A program made the position numbers and the translations under genes. A stretch of 64,000 bases of DNA from Rosettibacter sp037481715 (GTDB lineage Bacteria; Bacteroidota; Ignavibacteria; Ignavibacteriales; Melioribacteraceae). Positions within the stretch are counted from its first letter, which is position 1; every line of letters begins with the position of its first letter. The stretch lies in the NCBI GenBank assembly GCA_037481715.1, contig JBBFLD010000011.1:28321-92320 (forward strand). The letters run 5' to 3'. The notes under the pieces are model-generated. The model worked only from the letters and a program-made list of their open reading frames with translations, had not been told where the DNA came from and did not search any database. Shown here piece after piece: positions 8,030 to 17,560 of the stretch.

Positions 8030-10282
8030 TTATTTTAATAAAATAAGCTTCTTTGTGTTAATAAAATTATTAGCTGTTAATTGATAGAAATATACACCCC
8101 CTGAACAATTATTTGCATCCCACTTAAGTGAATAACTTCCAGAAGTTAATTTTCCTGATAAGAGAGTTGTTACTTCTCTTCCTAGTAAATCAAAAATTTT
8201 TAATGACACATTTGAATCATAAGGAATATAAAAACTTATTTTTGTACTGTTATTAAATGGATTGGGATAATTTTGATACAGCTGGAAATTTTTGAATTTA
8301 CTTTCACCATATTCTTTCATAGAAGTTAGAGTGTCGTAGGCATTTACAAATCTAAACCAATTTATTCTAAAAAGCTGCTCTGTGCCTGAACCCACGAATT
8401 TAAAATATAAATCGTGATTGCCGCTTACCGTCGAATCAACTTTAGAAGAAAATATTTGATAATTGCTCCAGCTACCAGTGTTTTCGATTTTGCATTCAGC
8501 AATTTTTGAACCTGTATCAATCGAATCAAGCCATACTTCAACTATTCCACCAGATGTGTAACTCGAGGCAGAAATTTCTATTGAGACTGGTTTTTTATTA
8601 TAATCTTTATTCCCAAATTCAACGCCTGCATACATAGCCCAATCGTTATTGTGAATATTGTATAAATAACTACTTGCTGCAGAAACCCCAAGTCTATTTG
8701 CAGCATTTTGAGCTGTAATTTTTGTGTATGCATCTCGATAAATATAAAGGTCAAAATATGCTTCTTTTCCTTTTACATAAAGACCCTGTCGATTGCCGGT
8801 AAAATTATTAAATTGTGTTTGTTCTCGATCAATAGGTGTTGCGTCAATTTCCTTTCCAATTTGTTTCCAGTTACTACCATCAGCACTGTAATAACCTGAC
8901 ATGATGTGTTCGTCGCGAACTAATTTCAGCCATACAATATTTCCAATGTTATTTTCAACTTCGTAATATGTTTTATCAAAGCTAAAAGCAAAAACTTTTT
9001 GTCCATTTGAATTTACTGTGCTGTATACTTTAACAGTAAGAGTTTGTGGGCCATTAATTATCCACAAACCTGCTTCGTGAGATGTTGATGATGGATTAAA
9101 ATCTAATTTTGTTATCAAAGAATAATTATGCTCTCCATCATTTTTAATAATTGTGTTTGGTTTAGTACTGCTTTTGGGGGAGAGTCTTAGCCAACCTGGT
9201 CTTTCAGTAAGTGAATAAGTATTCGAAGCTGTATAACCTAAGAATGACCATTCAGGATTAAGTTTGTCTGAATCAAAAAAGTCAGAATGCGGCACAGTCC
9301 AGGGAATTCCGCTACTTGGAAGCTTAGGAGCTGCAACACCATCATCAACAGGAAATTGAATTGTTGGAAATCCTTGTTCGTTGTATTTTACTTGGCACAA
9401 CAAACCCTGCCTTCCTTGTGCATACCAAAGACTGTTTCCATGATAACTATGTGCAATAACCCAGCTCGTGCTGTCATCAAGTATTACAGCAGGAGAGATA
9501 TGATTAGGAGTGTTGTAAAAATATCTTGGACCGGTAAAAATGTTAGTTCCAACAATAGTCCATTTAGATTTATCGTCTGTTAATGTATCACTTCTCATTA
9601 CATATTGAGCACCAACAAGATGCTGTGCAAAGCTGTAGTAATAATAACCTTTGTATTTCCACATAACTGGACCTTCAGCCCAGCTGAATGGATATGAAGG
9701 GCCTGGATTTAACCAAGTTAAATCAAGAACTTTGCCCGTTGGTTGACCATCATCACCTAATTCAACTATGTGATTATTAGGCTGTCCCGCTTTTGTAAGT
9801 AAATACCATTTACCAGTGTCTTCATCAATAAAAATTGAATTATCTACTCCCAAACCTGCAGGCATACTTGAAGGAACTCTCATTCGTGTTGGATTACTCC
9901 ATGGTCCCTCAGGTTTATCTGCTGTAACAAAATACATACTTCCACCGCCTCTTCCGAAGAAATGCCAGTATTTGCCTTTGTAATAAACCATATGACCGCC
10001 CCATATACCGCCACCTGGATTATCACCATATTCAGACCATGAAGCTGAAACCGGCTGTGCAATTACTTCCCAATGTACTAAATCTGTTGAACGATAAATT
10101 TTAGGTGTTGGATTAAATGAAGAACCAGATGTGTAAAAATATTTTCCAATTTTTGTTAATGTTGGGTCAGGATGGTCACCTGGTATTACAGGATTCAGAT
10201 AAGTCTTAAATGAGATTGATTGAGAAATTAATGAAGTAATCAAAATAAAATTTAGAAATAACATCAGTAATAATTTTTTCAT
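8030..10282 (-). CDS. GH43 glycosidase with CBM6-like domain, type IX secreted
   Basis: 750 residues: signal peptide (1-20), GH43 propeller (about 28-320), concanavalin-like C2 domain (about 330-520), CBM6-like domain (about 530-640, ending INWFRF), and type IX sorting module (about 665-750, YQNYPNPFN and ending KKLILLK). The catalytic base lies in the GDHPDP segment (D39) and the acid in AEGPVMWK (E203). Probable activity is beta-xylosidase or arabinofuranosidase on xylan at the cell surface. First gene of the GH43-GH10-GH43 unit; the 130-base gap upstream is the best place for that promoter. Close GH43 subfamilies differ in specificity, so the sugar removed is uncertain. Confidence 0.88.
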   Translation of the reverse strand: MKKLLLMLFLNFILITSLISQSISFKTYLNPVIPGDHPDPTLTKIGKYFYTSGSSFNPTPKIYRSTDLVHWEVIAQPVSASWSEYGDNPGGGIWGGHMVYYKGKYWHFFGRGGGSMYFVTADKPEGPWSNPTRMRVPSSMPAGLGVDNSIFIDEDTGKWYLLTKAGQPNNHIVELGDDGQPTGKVLDLTWLNPGPSYPFSWAEGPVMWKYKGYYYYSFAQHLVGAQYVMRSDTLTDDKSKWTIVGTNIFTGPRYFYNTPNHISPAVILDDSTSWVIAHSYHGNSLWYAQGRQGLLCQVKYNEQGFPTIQFPVDDGVAAPKLPSSGIPWTVPHSDFFDSDKLNPEWSFLGYTASNTYSLTERPGWLRLSPKSSTKPNTIIKNDGEHNYSLITKLDFNPSSTSHEAGLWIINGPQTLTVKVYSTVNSNGQKVFAFSFDKTYYEVENNIGNIVWLKLVRDEHIMSGYYSADGSNWKQIGKEIDATPIDREQTQFNNFTGNRQGLYVKGKEAYFDLYIYRDAYTKITAQNAANRLGVSAASSYLYNIHNNDWAMYAGVEFGNKDYNKKPVSIEISASSYTSGGIVEVWLDSIDTGSKIAECKIENTGSWSNYQIFSSKVDSTVSGNHDLYFKFVGSGTEQLFRINWFRFVNAYDTLTSMKEYGESKFKNFQLYQNYPNPFNNSTKISFYIPYDSNVSLKIFDLLGREVTTLLSGKLTSGSYSLKWDANNCSGGVYFYQLTANNFINTKKLILLK

Positions 10283-10346
10283 GTAACACCTTATTTTGTT
10301 GTAGGGGAGCGAGTCTTGAAATATTTATGTGCTTTATTCAATAATT

Positions 10347-10376
10347 AATATAGCCAAAGAAATAAAACAAGCACAA
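10347..10376 (-). promoter_or_regulatory. Candidate promoter for the GH43-GH10-GH43 unit
   Basis: On the minus strand a TTGTGC hexamer (10371-10376) and TATATT (10347-10352) are separated by 18 bases, close to a housekeeping -35/-10 pair. They sit about 65 bases before the GH43 start at 10282. This is pattern matching only; the AT-rich background makes chance matches common. Confidence 0.3.
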
Positions 10377-10413
10377 CCAAATTTTGCCAAAAACTAACCA
10401 GATAACGTCATTA

Positions 10414-11550
10414 CTAACGAGGCTGGTGAAGTTTACGAAATTCTCTCAAACCAATTCCTTTTTCTCTTTTGAAGTATCTTGAGATATGTTCAGCATCAGT
10501 AAAATTGAAAAGGGAAGTAATCTGTGAGATTGATAAATCTGTTTCAATTAGTAATCTGGCAATCAGTTCTATTCTGATGTGCTGTATTTGATTGTAAATT
10601 GATTTATGAAAAATTTTTTTAAATCTTCGTTCAAGAGTTCTTCTGCTTAAACATGTAGCTTTAACAACATCTTCAACGAGGATTTTATTTTTTGCATTTT
10701 CTTTTATGAACTTAATTGCCTTTGCAACTTCCGAGTCATTAACTGCAACAATGTCTGAAGATTGTCTTTGCACAATATGAGTAGGAGAAACCAGAATGTT
10801 TTCACCAGTTAATTTGTTTTTCTCAATCATGTGATCCATTAACTTTGCAGCATTGAAACCAGCAGCTTCCACATTCAATGCAATGCTTGAAAGAGGAGGG
10901 TCACCCAGTTCACAAACCATAGGGTCATTATCAACTCCAATTACTGCCACATCATCAGGAATTTTTATATTCATTAATTTGCAAACCTCGAGAATGTGCT
11001 GACCACGGTCGTCATTGCATGCAAAAATACCAATAGGTTTAGGAAGTGATTTTATCCAGTTGATTAAATGCTTTTGTTCATTTTTCCAGTAAATTTTTTT
11101 CCCTTTTGGAGAGACATAGTTATAAGTTTTATAGCCAGCTTCGTTAATAAATTTATTGAAATAAAATTTTCTTCCTTCGGACCAATCATATTCATCGAAT
11201 CCACAGAAAGCAAAATTTTTCAAACCTTTTTCGAGGAAATGTTCAGATGCCATTTTTGCTATTGCATAAGAATCAGTTTTAATAACAGGAACATCTTTTG
11301 GATATTTTGAGTCATGAATTGCAAGGATGGTTGGCTTTTTTAATTTGAGAAGTTCTTTAGAGATTAATGTATCTCTCATTATTATTCCATCAGGATTCCA
11401 ATTTGTAAGATGGGGAATAGAAGATTTTAAATCTATCGGCTCTTTGTAAAATGACCATGGTCCATGCAATTTTGCATATTGAGTTATGCCAATAATCAAA
11501 TGTCTTCCAAATGCGCGAGATGTTTCAAGCAATAATACAATTTTTTTCAT
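10414..11550 (-). CDS. xylR: XylR-like AraC-family transcriptional regulator
   Basis: 378 residues with the layout of E. coli XylR. A LacI-like periplasmic-binding-protein-type sugar-sensing domain occupies about 1-255 (GIFACNDDRGQHILEVC, VAVIGVDND and LSSIALNVEAAGFNAAKLM segments). Two AraC helix-turn-helix motifs occupy about 272-375 (LSRRTLERRFKKIF and TDAEHISRYFKREKGIG). XylR binds D-xylose and activates xylose genes, so this protein probably senses a pentose or related sugar and controls the island. It is the only regulator found among the island genes. It starts 3 bases after the GH2 stop, so it is co-transcribed with that gene. Its targets and inducer are inferred, not shown. Confidence 0.82.
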   Translation of the reverse strand: MKKIVLLLETSRAFGRHLIIGITQYAKLHGPWSFYKEPIDLKSSIPHLTNWNPDGIIMRDTLISKELLKLKKPTILAIHDSKYPKDVPVIKTDSYAIAKMASEHFLEKGLKNFAFCGFDEYDWSEGRKFYFNKFINEAGYKTYNYVSPKGKKIYWKNEQKHLINWIKSLPKPIGIFACNDDRGQHILEVCKLMNIKIPDDVAVIGVDNDPMVCELGDPPLSSIALNVEAAGFNAAKLMDHMIEKNKLTGENILVSPTHIVQRQSSDIVAVNDSEVAKAIKFIKENAKNKILVEDVVKATCLSRRTLERRFKKIFHKSIYNQIQHIRIELIARLLIETDLSISQITSLFNFTDAEHISRYFKREKGIGLREFRKLHQPR

Positions 11551-11553
11551 CTT

Positions 11554-14322
11554 CTAATCAGAGTATTTTACTTTCTTACATTTAATTTCAAGTACACTGC
11601 TTTTTAAAAATTCAGACTCAGCTTTAATTCTGATAATTCCTTCTTTGTCTTTCATACTTCTTACAATAACTAATGCTAAACCATTAAATGCACGGCGCTG
11701 ATGAGAAGGGAAAGGAGTTAAGTCTGCAGGATTTCCGTTATCAGTTGCAATTATTTCACCAGGTCCTTCGATACTGAATTTTATAAGATTATCTGCAAGC
11801 GGGCAAACATTTTCTTTATCATCTTCAATTTTAACAGTGATGAAAGCTAAATCTTTTCCATCTGCTTTAATAATTTTATCATCCGTTTCCAATTTCAATT
11901 GAACAGGTGCACCAGCAGTTCGAACAATATCTTCTGCCCAGAGTTTTCCATTTTTATAAGCAACTACTTTTAGTTCACCAGGTTCATATACTACATCATC
12001 CCATCTTAAACGGTATTCATATCGAGCTTTGCTCTTTCTTCCTAACGACTTTCCATTTAAAAATAATTCTGCTTCATCTCCGGAAGTGAATACATGAACG
12101 GGGATAATTTTTCCAGTACTTTCTTTCCAATTCCAATGAGGTAGGATATGAGCCATTGGAATTTCCGGGCGCCAATATGATTGATATAAATAAAATCTGT
12201 CTTTCTTAAATCCTGCTAAATCTATAATTCCAAAATATGAGCTGCGTGCAGAGTAATAGGGAGTAGGCTCGCCAAGATAATCCCAGCCGCTCCATACAAA
12301 TCCACCGGCAACAAATGGATGTTTATCGAGTGTTGCAAATACTTTATCAGCAGAAGAACCAAATGGAGCAGTATACAATTCATAAGCACTCACATACAAA
12401 TTTTTTGGGTCACCACCCAAACCATCTTTTACTGGAGCACTGATACTTTTTGTGACAGGGAAGATATATGTGCCACGACTGCTTACTGCTGCAGCATTTT
12501 CGCTGCTTAGAATCAATTTATCTGGAAAAGCTTTATGAAATGCTGAATATAGTGGCGGTGTTTTAATTCCTTGAAGGTCTTTGTATTCCTCTGCATCACG
12601 AATGCCTTCTCCCTGATAATTAAGGCTGATGACATCAAACACTTTTGGAAAAGGCATATCTGGTTTTGCATAATTCATCGATGCTGTTGTTGGTCTTGTT
12701 GGGTCCTCTTCTTTTGCAATATCATTTAATCTTTTTCCAATTGCAGCTCCATCTTCACCTGTGTATTGTTCTCCAACTTCATTACCAAGCGACCACATTA
12801 TAACTGATGGATGATTTCTATCACGACGAATGAATGCTCTTAAATCCTGTTCATGCCATTCTGGGAATATGAGATGAAAATCAAGTGGTGTTTTTTTTCT
12901 TTCCCAAACATCAAATATTTCATCAACAACAAGAAATCCAAGGCTATCGGTTAATTCAAGAAATTCTGGAGCTGGAGGATTATGTGCAGTTCTAATTGCA
13001 TTACAACCCATTTCTCTTAATAATTTTAATTGACGTAATGCTGCTTTTAAGTTAAAAGCTGCGCCTAATGCACCTAAATCATGATGCAGATTTACACCTT
13101 TGATTTCAATACGTTCTCCATTTACAAAAATTCCACTATCAGGATTAAATTTGATTGAACGAATTCCAAATTTTGTTTCGTATGTATCAACAAGTTTATT
13201 TTCAACAAATAATTTTGTAATTGCAACATAAAGATTTGGAAATTGAGTTGGCGGCGGTCCCCATAGTTTTGGATTTTTAATTGTAATGGAAGATTCAATT
13301 TTTGTTTTTTTCTGATTTATGATTGTTGTTTCAACAGGTTTAAGTTCAGCAATCTTTTTCTTCTTTTTACCTTCGAGTGAAAAAATTTCTGTTATTACTT
13401 TTACTTTTTCATTCTTTTTGGAATGATTATTTATAATAATCTCAATATTAATATCTGCAGAATTATTTATTACGTTTTTTGTTGTGATGAATGTTCCCCA
13501 ATTAGCTACATGAATTGAATTAGTTTTTATTAACCATACGTTTCGATAAATACCACCGCCCGGATACCATCTTGATGAAGCTGGAGGATTATCAAGTCTA
13601 ATTGCCAATTGATTATCTTCACCAAATTTGATGTAAGGTGTAAGATTAAGATACCATGAAGCATAACCATAGGGCCAACCTCCAACAAGATGACCATTTA
13701 ACCAAACCATTGCATAAGACATCGCTCCTTCAATTTCAAGATAGATACATTTGTTAGAATCTTCTTTGGGGATAAAAATTTTTTTTCTATACCATGCTAC
13801 GCCGGGACTCGGAAGTCTTCCCATTCCACCGCCAACTTCTTTATCATTATTTTTCAGAAATGGTCCCTTTATTGCCCAATCGTGTGGTAAATTAATTAAC
13901 TCCCACTTGCTGTCATCATAATTAAGTTTTACAAAAGGGAAATTTTCACCTGGATTACCTTTTGGACGTATATAATGTTTGGAAGAATCTTTTATAAATT
14001 CATTGCCAGTGGGAAGTATCCATGGTTTCAATACAAATTTGGTTATTAATATTTTTTCTGCTTCTGTTGGTTCAGCATCAGCAGGCTTGCCATCTTGATT
14101 TTCTTTTAACTCAGGACGAACATCATAGATTAAACTATCTGCTTCTTCAATTGAATTATATTTATAAAAGCGCCATCCTTCGTTAATTAAAATTTTTTCT
14201 CTCGAATTTCTTGATCCTTTATTGATTTTATTAATAGCAAGAATACTCACATTAAAAATTGATGCAATTAGAAATATTAATATTCCTATTCTCAATAATC
14301 TTATTATTTCATATATATTCAT
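11554..14322 (-). CDS. GH2 family glycosidase (beta-galactosidase type)
   Basis: 922 residues: N-terminal hydrophobic signal or anchor (about 10-30), jelly-roll sugar-binding domain (to about 270), Ig-like domain (about 275-390), TIM barrel (about 395-690), and C-terminal DUF4982/Ig-like beta domains. Acid/base E515 lies in SLGNEVGEQ and nucleophile E608 in LSSENAAA; NPPAPE and HHDLG are further family motifs. Likely substrates are terminal beta-linked galactose (or another beta-glycoside) on hemicellulose side chains. It is the first gene of a GH2-xylR pair. The gap before it (14323-14508) shows no clear hairpin. Low-G+C style matches GH3 and GH127 in this window. Confidence 0.87.
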   Translation of the reverse strand: MNIYEIIRLLRIGILIFLIASIFNVSILAINKINKGSRNSREKILINEGWRFYKYNSIEEADSLIYDVRPELKENQDGKPADAEPTEAEKILITKFVLKPWILPTGNEFIKDSSKHYIRPKGNPGENFPFVKLNYDDSKWELINLPHDWAIKGPFLKNNDKEVGGGMGRLPSPGVAWYRKKIFIPKEDSNKCIYLEIEGAMSYAMVWLNGHLVGGWPYGYASWYLNLTPYIKFGEDNQLAIRLDNPPASSRWYPGGGIYRNVWLIKTNSIHVANWGTFITTKNVINNSADINIEIIINNHSKKNEKVKVITEIFSLEGKKKKKIAELKPVETTIINQKKTKIESSITIKNPKLWGPPPTQFPNLYVAITKLFVENKLVDTYETKFGIRSIKFNPDSGIFVNGERIEIKGVNLHHDLGALGAAFNLKAALRQLKLLREMGCNAIRTAHNPPAPEFLELTDSLGFLVVDEIFDVWERKKTPLDFHLIFPEWHEQDLRAFIRRDRNHPSVIMWSLGNEVGEQYTGEDGAAIGKRLNDIAKEEDPTRPTTASMNYAKPDMPFPKVFDVISLNYQGEGIRDAEEYKDLQGIKTPPLYSAFHKAFPDKLILSSENAAAVSSRGTYIFPVTKSISAPVKDGLGGDPKNLYVSAYELYTAPFGSSADKVFATLDKHPFVAGGFVWSGWDYLGEPTPYYSARSSYFGIIDLAGFKKDRFYLYQSYWRPEIPMAHILPHWNWKESTGKIIPVHVFTSGDEAELFLNGKSLGRKSKARYEYRLRWDDVVYEPGELKVVAYKNGKLWAEDIVRTAGAPVQLKLETDDKIIKADGKDLAFITVKIEDDKENVCPLADNLIKFSIEGPGEIIATDNGNPADLTPFPSHQRRAFNGLALVIVRSMKDKEGIIRIKAESEFLKSSVLEIKCKKVKYSD

Positions 14323-14508
14323 TGTTTTTTCGATATATTTTACCCTATGTTCAAAAATAATTTCTTTTTAAGTTGTTTCTAAGCTATGCACGCTAATAAT
14401 AAATTATTTTGTTTAGTAATTCAACAACTATTCTAAAATTATTTTGTATTACTGCATATTATTTTAAAATGAAGATTAGTGATTTTGAAAATGAAATTAC
14501 AATTTATA

Positions 14509-16041
14509 TCACTTTTTGATAATCTCTGCTTTAATTTGAGTAAATGAGTGAGCAGGGAATGTAAATGAAATTTTATTGCCACTAATTTTCATTTCTTTTG
14601 TTGCTGGAATGTATTCTTCTTTCTTTTCGAATGTAAAAATTTCATCGAGTGAATTGGAATTAATTATTTTAGCTTCAGCTTTTCCAGCGAATGAATATGC
14701 AGTGTTAATTATATCTGCAGTTATTGAATTATCTTTGTGACGATTAACGACATTAATATAAACTGTTTTTGTTTCTTCAGAATAAACAGTTGTAACATCA
14801 AGGAAAGGAATACCTTTGTATTTTTCTGTATTAAATGTATCACATTCAATATAGGTATCAACAGATTTTCCACGACAATTATTTGAAAATAATTTAAAAA
14901 CATAAAACAGAGGAGTTTTGAATGTGCCCTTTTCTTTGTCTTCTTGAAGCAGAGAAGTAAGAAGAGTAAAATTTGCCATTTTAACTATATCTGCATTACG
15001 AATAAAAGAATTGAAACATTGTGCTATAGGTAATACGGAAAGGAAATTTCTTCCCAGTATACCCCATTCATCAACTGCAATATAGATGGGTTTTTTGAAA
15101 TCTTTCATTACACTGGCAGAATAAATTAGTGAGGATGTAACTTTTATTTTTTCTTCAAAATCGAGTGCACTTTGACCCATAAAAGTATAATAATCATCAG
15201 ACCTTTCCCAATATCTATGGATCGAAATATAATCGACAATATCTCCCAAACCTGTTAGAATTTTCCAGTTCCAATCAACCCATTTTCCTGTTGATTCATA
15301 ATACGATGAACCTGATGCAACAAGCTTAATTGATTTATCAACTGAGCGCATTGCCTTTGCTGCTTCGCGTGCTATTTTAACATAATCATCTGCATTTTTA
15401 TAACCCAGTTCCCAGGGTTCTCCATCAACTTCATTTCCTAAATCCCATATTTTTACATTGTAAGGTTGAGGATGACCATTTTTTGCTCGTAAATCTGAAT
15501 AATATGTTCCACTTTTATAATTGCAATATTCTACCCAATGGACTGCGTCCATAATATTACCTAGACCCAAATTAACACATATTACATTTTCACTTCCGAT
15601 TGATTTGTTAAGAGCAATCCATTCATCAGTTCCTACCTGATTTGTTTCTAATCCTCCCCACGCTAAGTTAATTCGTGTGGGTCGCTGATTTTTTGGACCT
15701 ATACCATCTTTCCAATCGTATCCCATCAAAAAGTTTCCGCCAGGCCAACGCATATTGGTAATCTTTAATTCCCGCATGGCTTCAATGTAGTCTTTTCGAA
15801 AACCGTTTTCATCTGCAAGGGGTGACTTGGGATCATATAAATTACCATATAGGGTGCTGAAGAATGCTGTATCGGGCAATCCCATGCGTCTGCCACTGAA
15901 ATTGATGGGTTCCATAAAAACGCCATAGATTTTGGGATCAATTTCGCTGATCACACGATCTAAATTGACTTTAATGGTCGCTTGTTGAGAAAATAATAAA
16001 ACAGGAAAAGCCAAAAGGGTAAAAAGATACTGTTTTTTCAT
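14509..16041 (-). CDS. GH51 alpha-L-arabinofuranosidase
   Basis: 510 residues, the normal family length: signal peptide (1-18), TIM barrel (about 35-385), C-terminal beta-sandwich. Acid/base E204 is in DLGNEVDG and nucleophile E325 in AVDEWG; the MRWPGGNF motif (near residue 97) is also typical. It releases alpha-L-arabinofuranose from arabinoxylan or arabinan fragments. The signal peptide without sorting module suggests a periplasmic site. It starts 27 bases after the CE1 esterase stop, with a good AAGGAGA ribosome site, so the two probably form a unit: ester and arabinose removal together. Confidence 0.92.
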   Translation of the reverse strand: MKKQYLFTLLAFPVLLFSQQATIKVNLDRVISEIDPKIYGVFMEPINFSGRRMGLPDTAFFSTLYGNLYDPKSPLADENGFRKDYIEAMRELKITNMRWPGGNFLMGYDWKDGIGPKNQRPTRINLAWGGLETNQVGTDEWIALNKSIGSENVICVNLGLGNIMDAVHWVEYCNYKSGTYYSDLRAKNGHPQPYNVKIWDLGNEVDGEPWELGYKNADDYVKIAREAAKAMRSVDKSIKLVASGSSYYESTGKWVDWNWKILTGLGDIVDYISIHRYWERSDDYYTFMGQSALDFEEKIKVTSSLIYSASVMKDFKKPIYIAVDEWGILGRNFLSVLPIAQCFNSFIRNADIVKMANFTLLTSLLQEDKEKGTFKTPLFYVFKLFSNNCRGKSVDTYIECDTFNTEKYKGIPFLDVTTVYSEETKTVYINVVNRHKDNSITADIINTAYSFAGKAEAKIINSNSLDEIFTFEKKEEYIPATKEMKISGNKISFTFPAHSFTQIKAEIIKK

Positions 16042-16068
16042 TTTTTTTTCTCCTTGATTAACAAAGAA

Positions 16069-17217
16069 TTATTTCAATACACAGCATTTCCGGCTCAACA
16101 CAGTGCCAGTACTAGTCCTTAGTGTGTAAAAATATATTCCACTGGAGAGAAGGGAAGCATCAAACTGGACTTCATGTTTCCCCGCCGATTTGTATTCATT
16201 AACTAGTGTTGTAACATCATTTCCAATGAGATCATAAATCTTCAAAGTCACATGGCAAGGCTTGGGCAACTGGTAAGAAATAGTCGTCACTGGATTAAAA
16301 GGATTGGGATAATTTTGGGCTAAAGCATAAGTAGTTGTAGGGTCTCCGTTTTCAAGTACCGAGGTTGTTTTTTTGAAAATCAACTGTGAAAAGTAATAAA
16401 GCCCATGTTTCCATACAGTCCAATCATGTCCTGCTCCTGGTACAATATGATAAATGTGTGGCACGCCATACCGTTCCAAATATTCGTGGGTCTGTTTGCT
16501 GATATACAGTAATCCATCGTTGCTTCCGCAAGAAATCCAGAGCTGGAGAATGTGATCTGCTACAAAAGAAGGATTGGGGACAAGCTGATTGGGGAGTTTG
16601 GTATTCGGTGCAGGAGAAAATGCACCTACCCAGGCAAATGTATCGAGATGTGCCAAGCCAAAATTAAGTGCCTGTCCACCTCCCATGGAAAGGCCTGCAA
16701 TGGCTCTGTTTTCCCGTGAGGTAAGAACTGGATAATGCGAATCGATAAACGGAATTAAGTCATGGAGAAGATCCCATTCGAATGTCTCAAATGCCTTGAC
16801 TTTGTCTGGTGCAAAAATATCTCCTGTGGCATCGTCATTGACCATTGCACGGCCATTGGGAAGCACCACTATCATCGGCTCGAGTTTTTGTTCTGCATAC
16901 AAATTGTCTAGGATAATATGCGGATTACCATTATTATACCATTCTCTTTCATCTCCACCAATGCCATGCAGCAAATAGAGGACATTGTATTTCTTGTCTT
17001 CTGAATAACTGGGTGGTGTGTAAATCAATGCCTGCCGATTCACTCCAACTGTGGTGGAATAGTAGGTGATTGTAGCAATCTTTCCGTGAGGAATATTAGA
17101 TCGATAGAGATCATACCCCGAAGGCGGTTGTGGAAAGGGATTATCCTGGGAAAAACCGTTTGAAAAAATATTACTGATAATAAGAAAAGAAAGCCCCAAA
17201 AAACACTCCTTTCTCAT
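16069..17217 (-). CDS. CE1-type esterase (feruloyl / acetylxylan esterase), type IX secreted
   Basis: 382 residues: signal peptide (1-23), esterase-D alpha/beta hydrolase fold (about 40-285), type IX sorting module (about 297-382, QNYPNPFNPVTTISY). The triad can be read as S177 in GLSMGG, an Asp in the SCGSNDGLL loop (D234), and H264 in GAGHDW; the oxyanion motif is LLHGIGGDE. It probably removes ferulate or acetate from arabinoxylan outside the cell. Unlike most CE1 genes here it has no CBM48-like N-domain. It closely resembles the first half of the double esterase at 43.2 kb. A strong AAGGAGG site precedes the start. Confidence 0.86.
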   Translation of the reverse strand: MRKECFLGLSFLIISNIFSNGFSQDNPFPQPPSGYDLYRSNIPHGKIATITYYSTTVGVNRQALIYTPPSYSEDKKYNVLYLLHGIGGDEREWYNNGNPHIILDNLYAEQKLEPMIVVLPNGRAMVNDDATGDIFAPDKVKAFETFEWDLLHDLIPFIDSHYPVLTSRENRAIAGLSMGGGQALNFGLAHLDTFAWVGAFSPAPNTKLPNQLVPNPSFVADHILQLWISCGSNDGLLYISKQTHEYLERYGVPHIYHIVPGAGHDWTVWKHGLYYFSQLIFKKTTSVLENGDPTTTYALAQNYPNPFNPVTTISYQLPKPCHVTLKIYDLIGNDVTTLVNEYKSAGKHEVQFDASLLSSGIYFYTLRTSTGTVLSRKCCVLK

Positions 17218-17516
17218 AGCAGTCCTCCTTGTAAATTGGAATTTTCTGGATATGAAAAAAGTATTACTTCAATTTTCCAACCGATGTTGGAATGCGAATC
17301 ACATTCAATAAATTTGCTGGAAATATTTGGGTTACTAATATAATTCTTGATTTTTATCATTGCTTTATTCAGTAAAATCTTTGTCAGCTCTTTCAGAGTA
17401 TTCTCACCCATAAGACTCTTTGAGGAAGGCACTATGACTTTTACTTTACCCAAAAGTTTTGAGACAGTGTAAAAACTTGCTAATAAAAATAAATATAATA
17501 CTATGAAACTAGCCAT
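17214..17516 (-). CDS. Unrecognised 100-residue ORF, possibly not a gene
   Basis: The ORF has a hydrophobic N-terminus (about 1-22) and then a lysine-rich segment with no motif I know. Its last codons run over the ribosome site of the CE1 gene and its stop overlaps that gene's start (TGA/ATG overlap). This could mean translational coupling, or simply that the CE1 leader is open by chance. It lies next to the decayed transposase, so it may also be debris. No clear ribosome site was recognised for it. Confidence 0.22.
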   Translation of the reverse strand: MASFIVLYLFLLASFYTVSKLLGKVKVIVPSSKSLMGENTLKELTKILLNKAMIKIKNYISNPNISSKFIECDSHSNIGWKIEVILFSYPENSNLQGGLL

Positions 17517-17560
17517 TTTTTTTTAAATATTTTTACATCAGTTTTCTTAATAATTATAAT

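Noticed and set aside
10397..10420. TAACG-N7-TAACG direct repeat as a XylR operator
   Set aside because: Only five-base units, overlapping the end of the regulator gene, and not found again before other island genes by eye.
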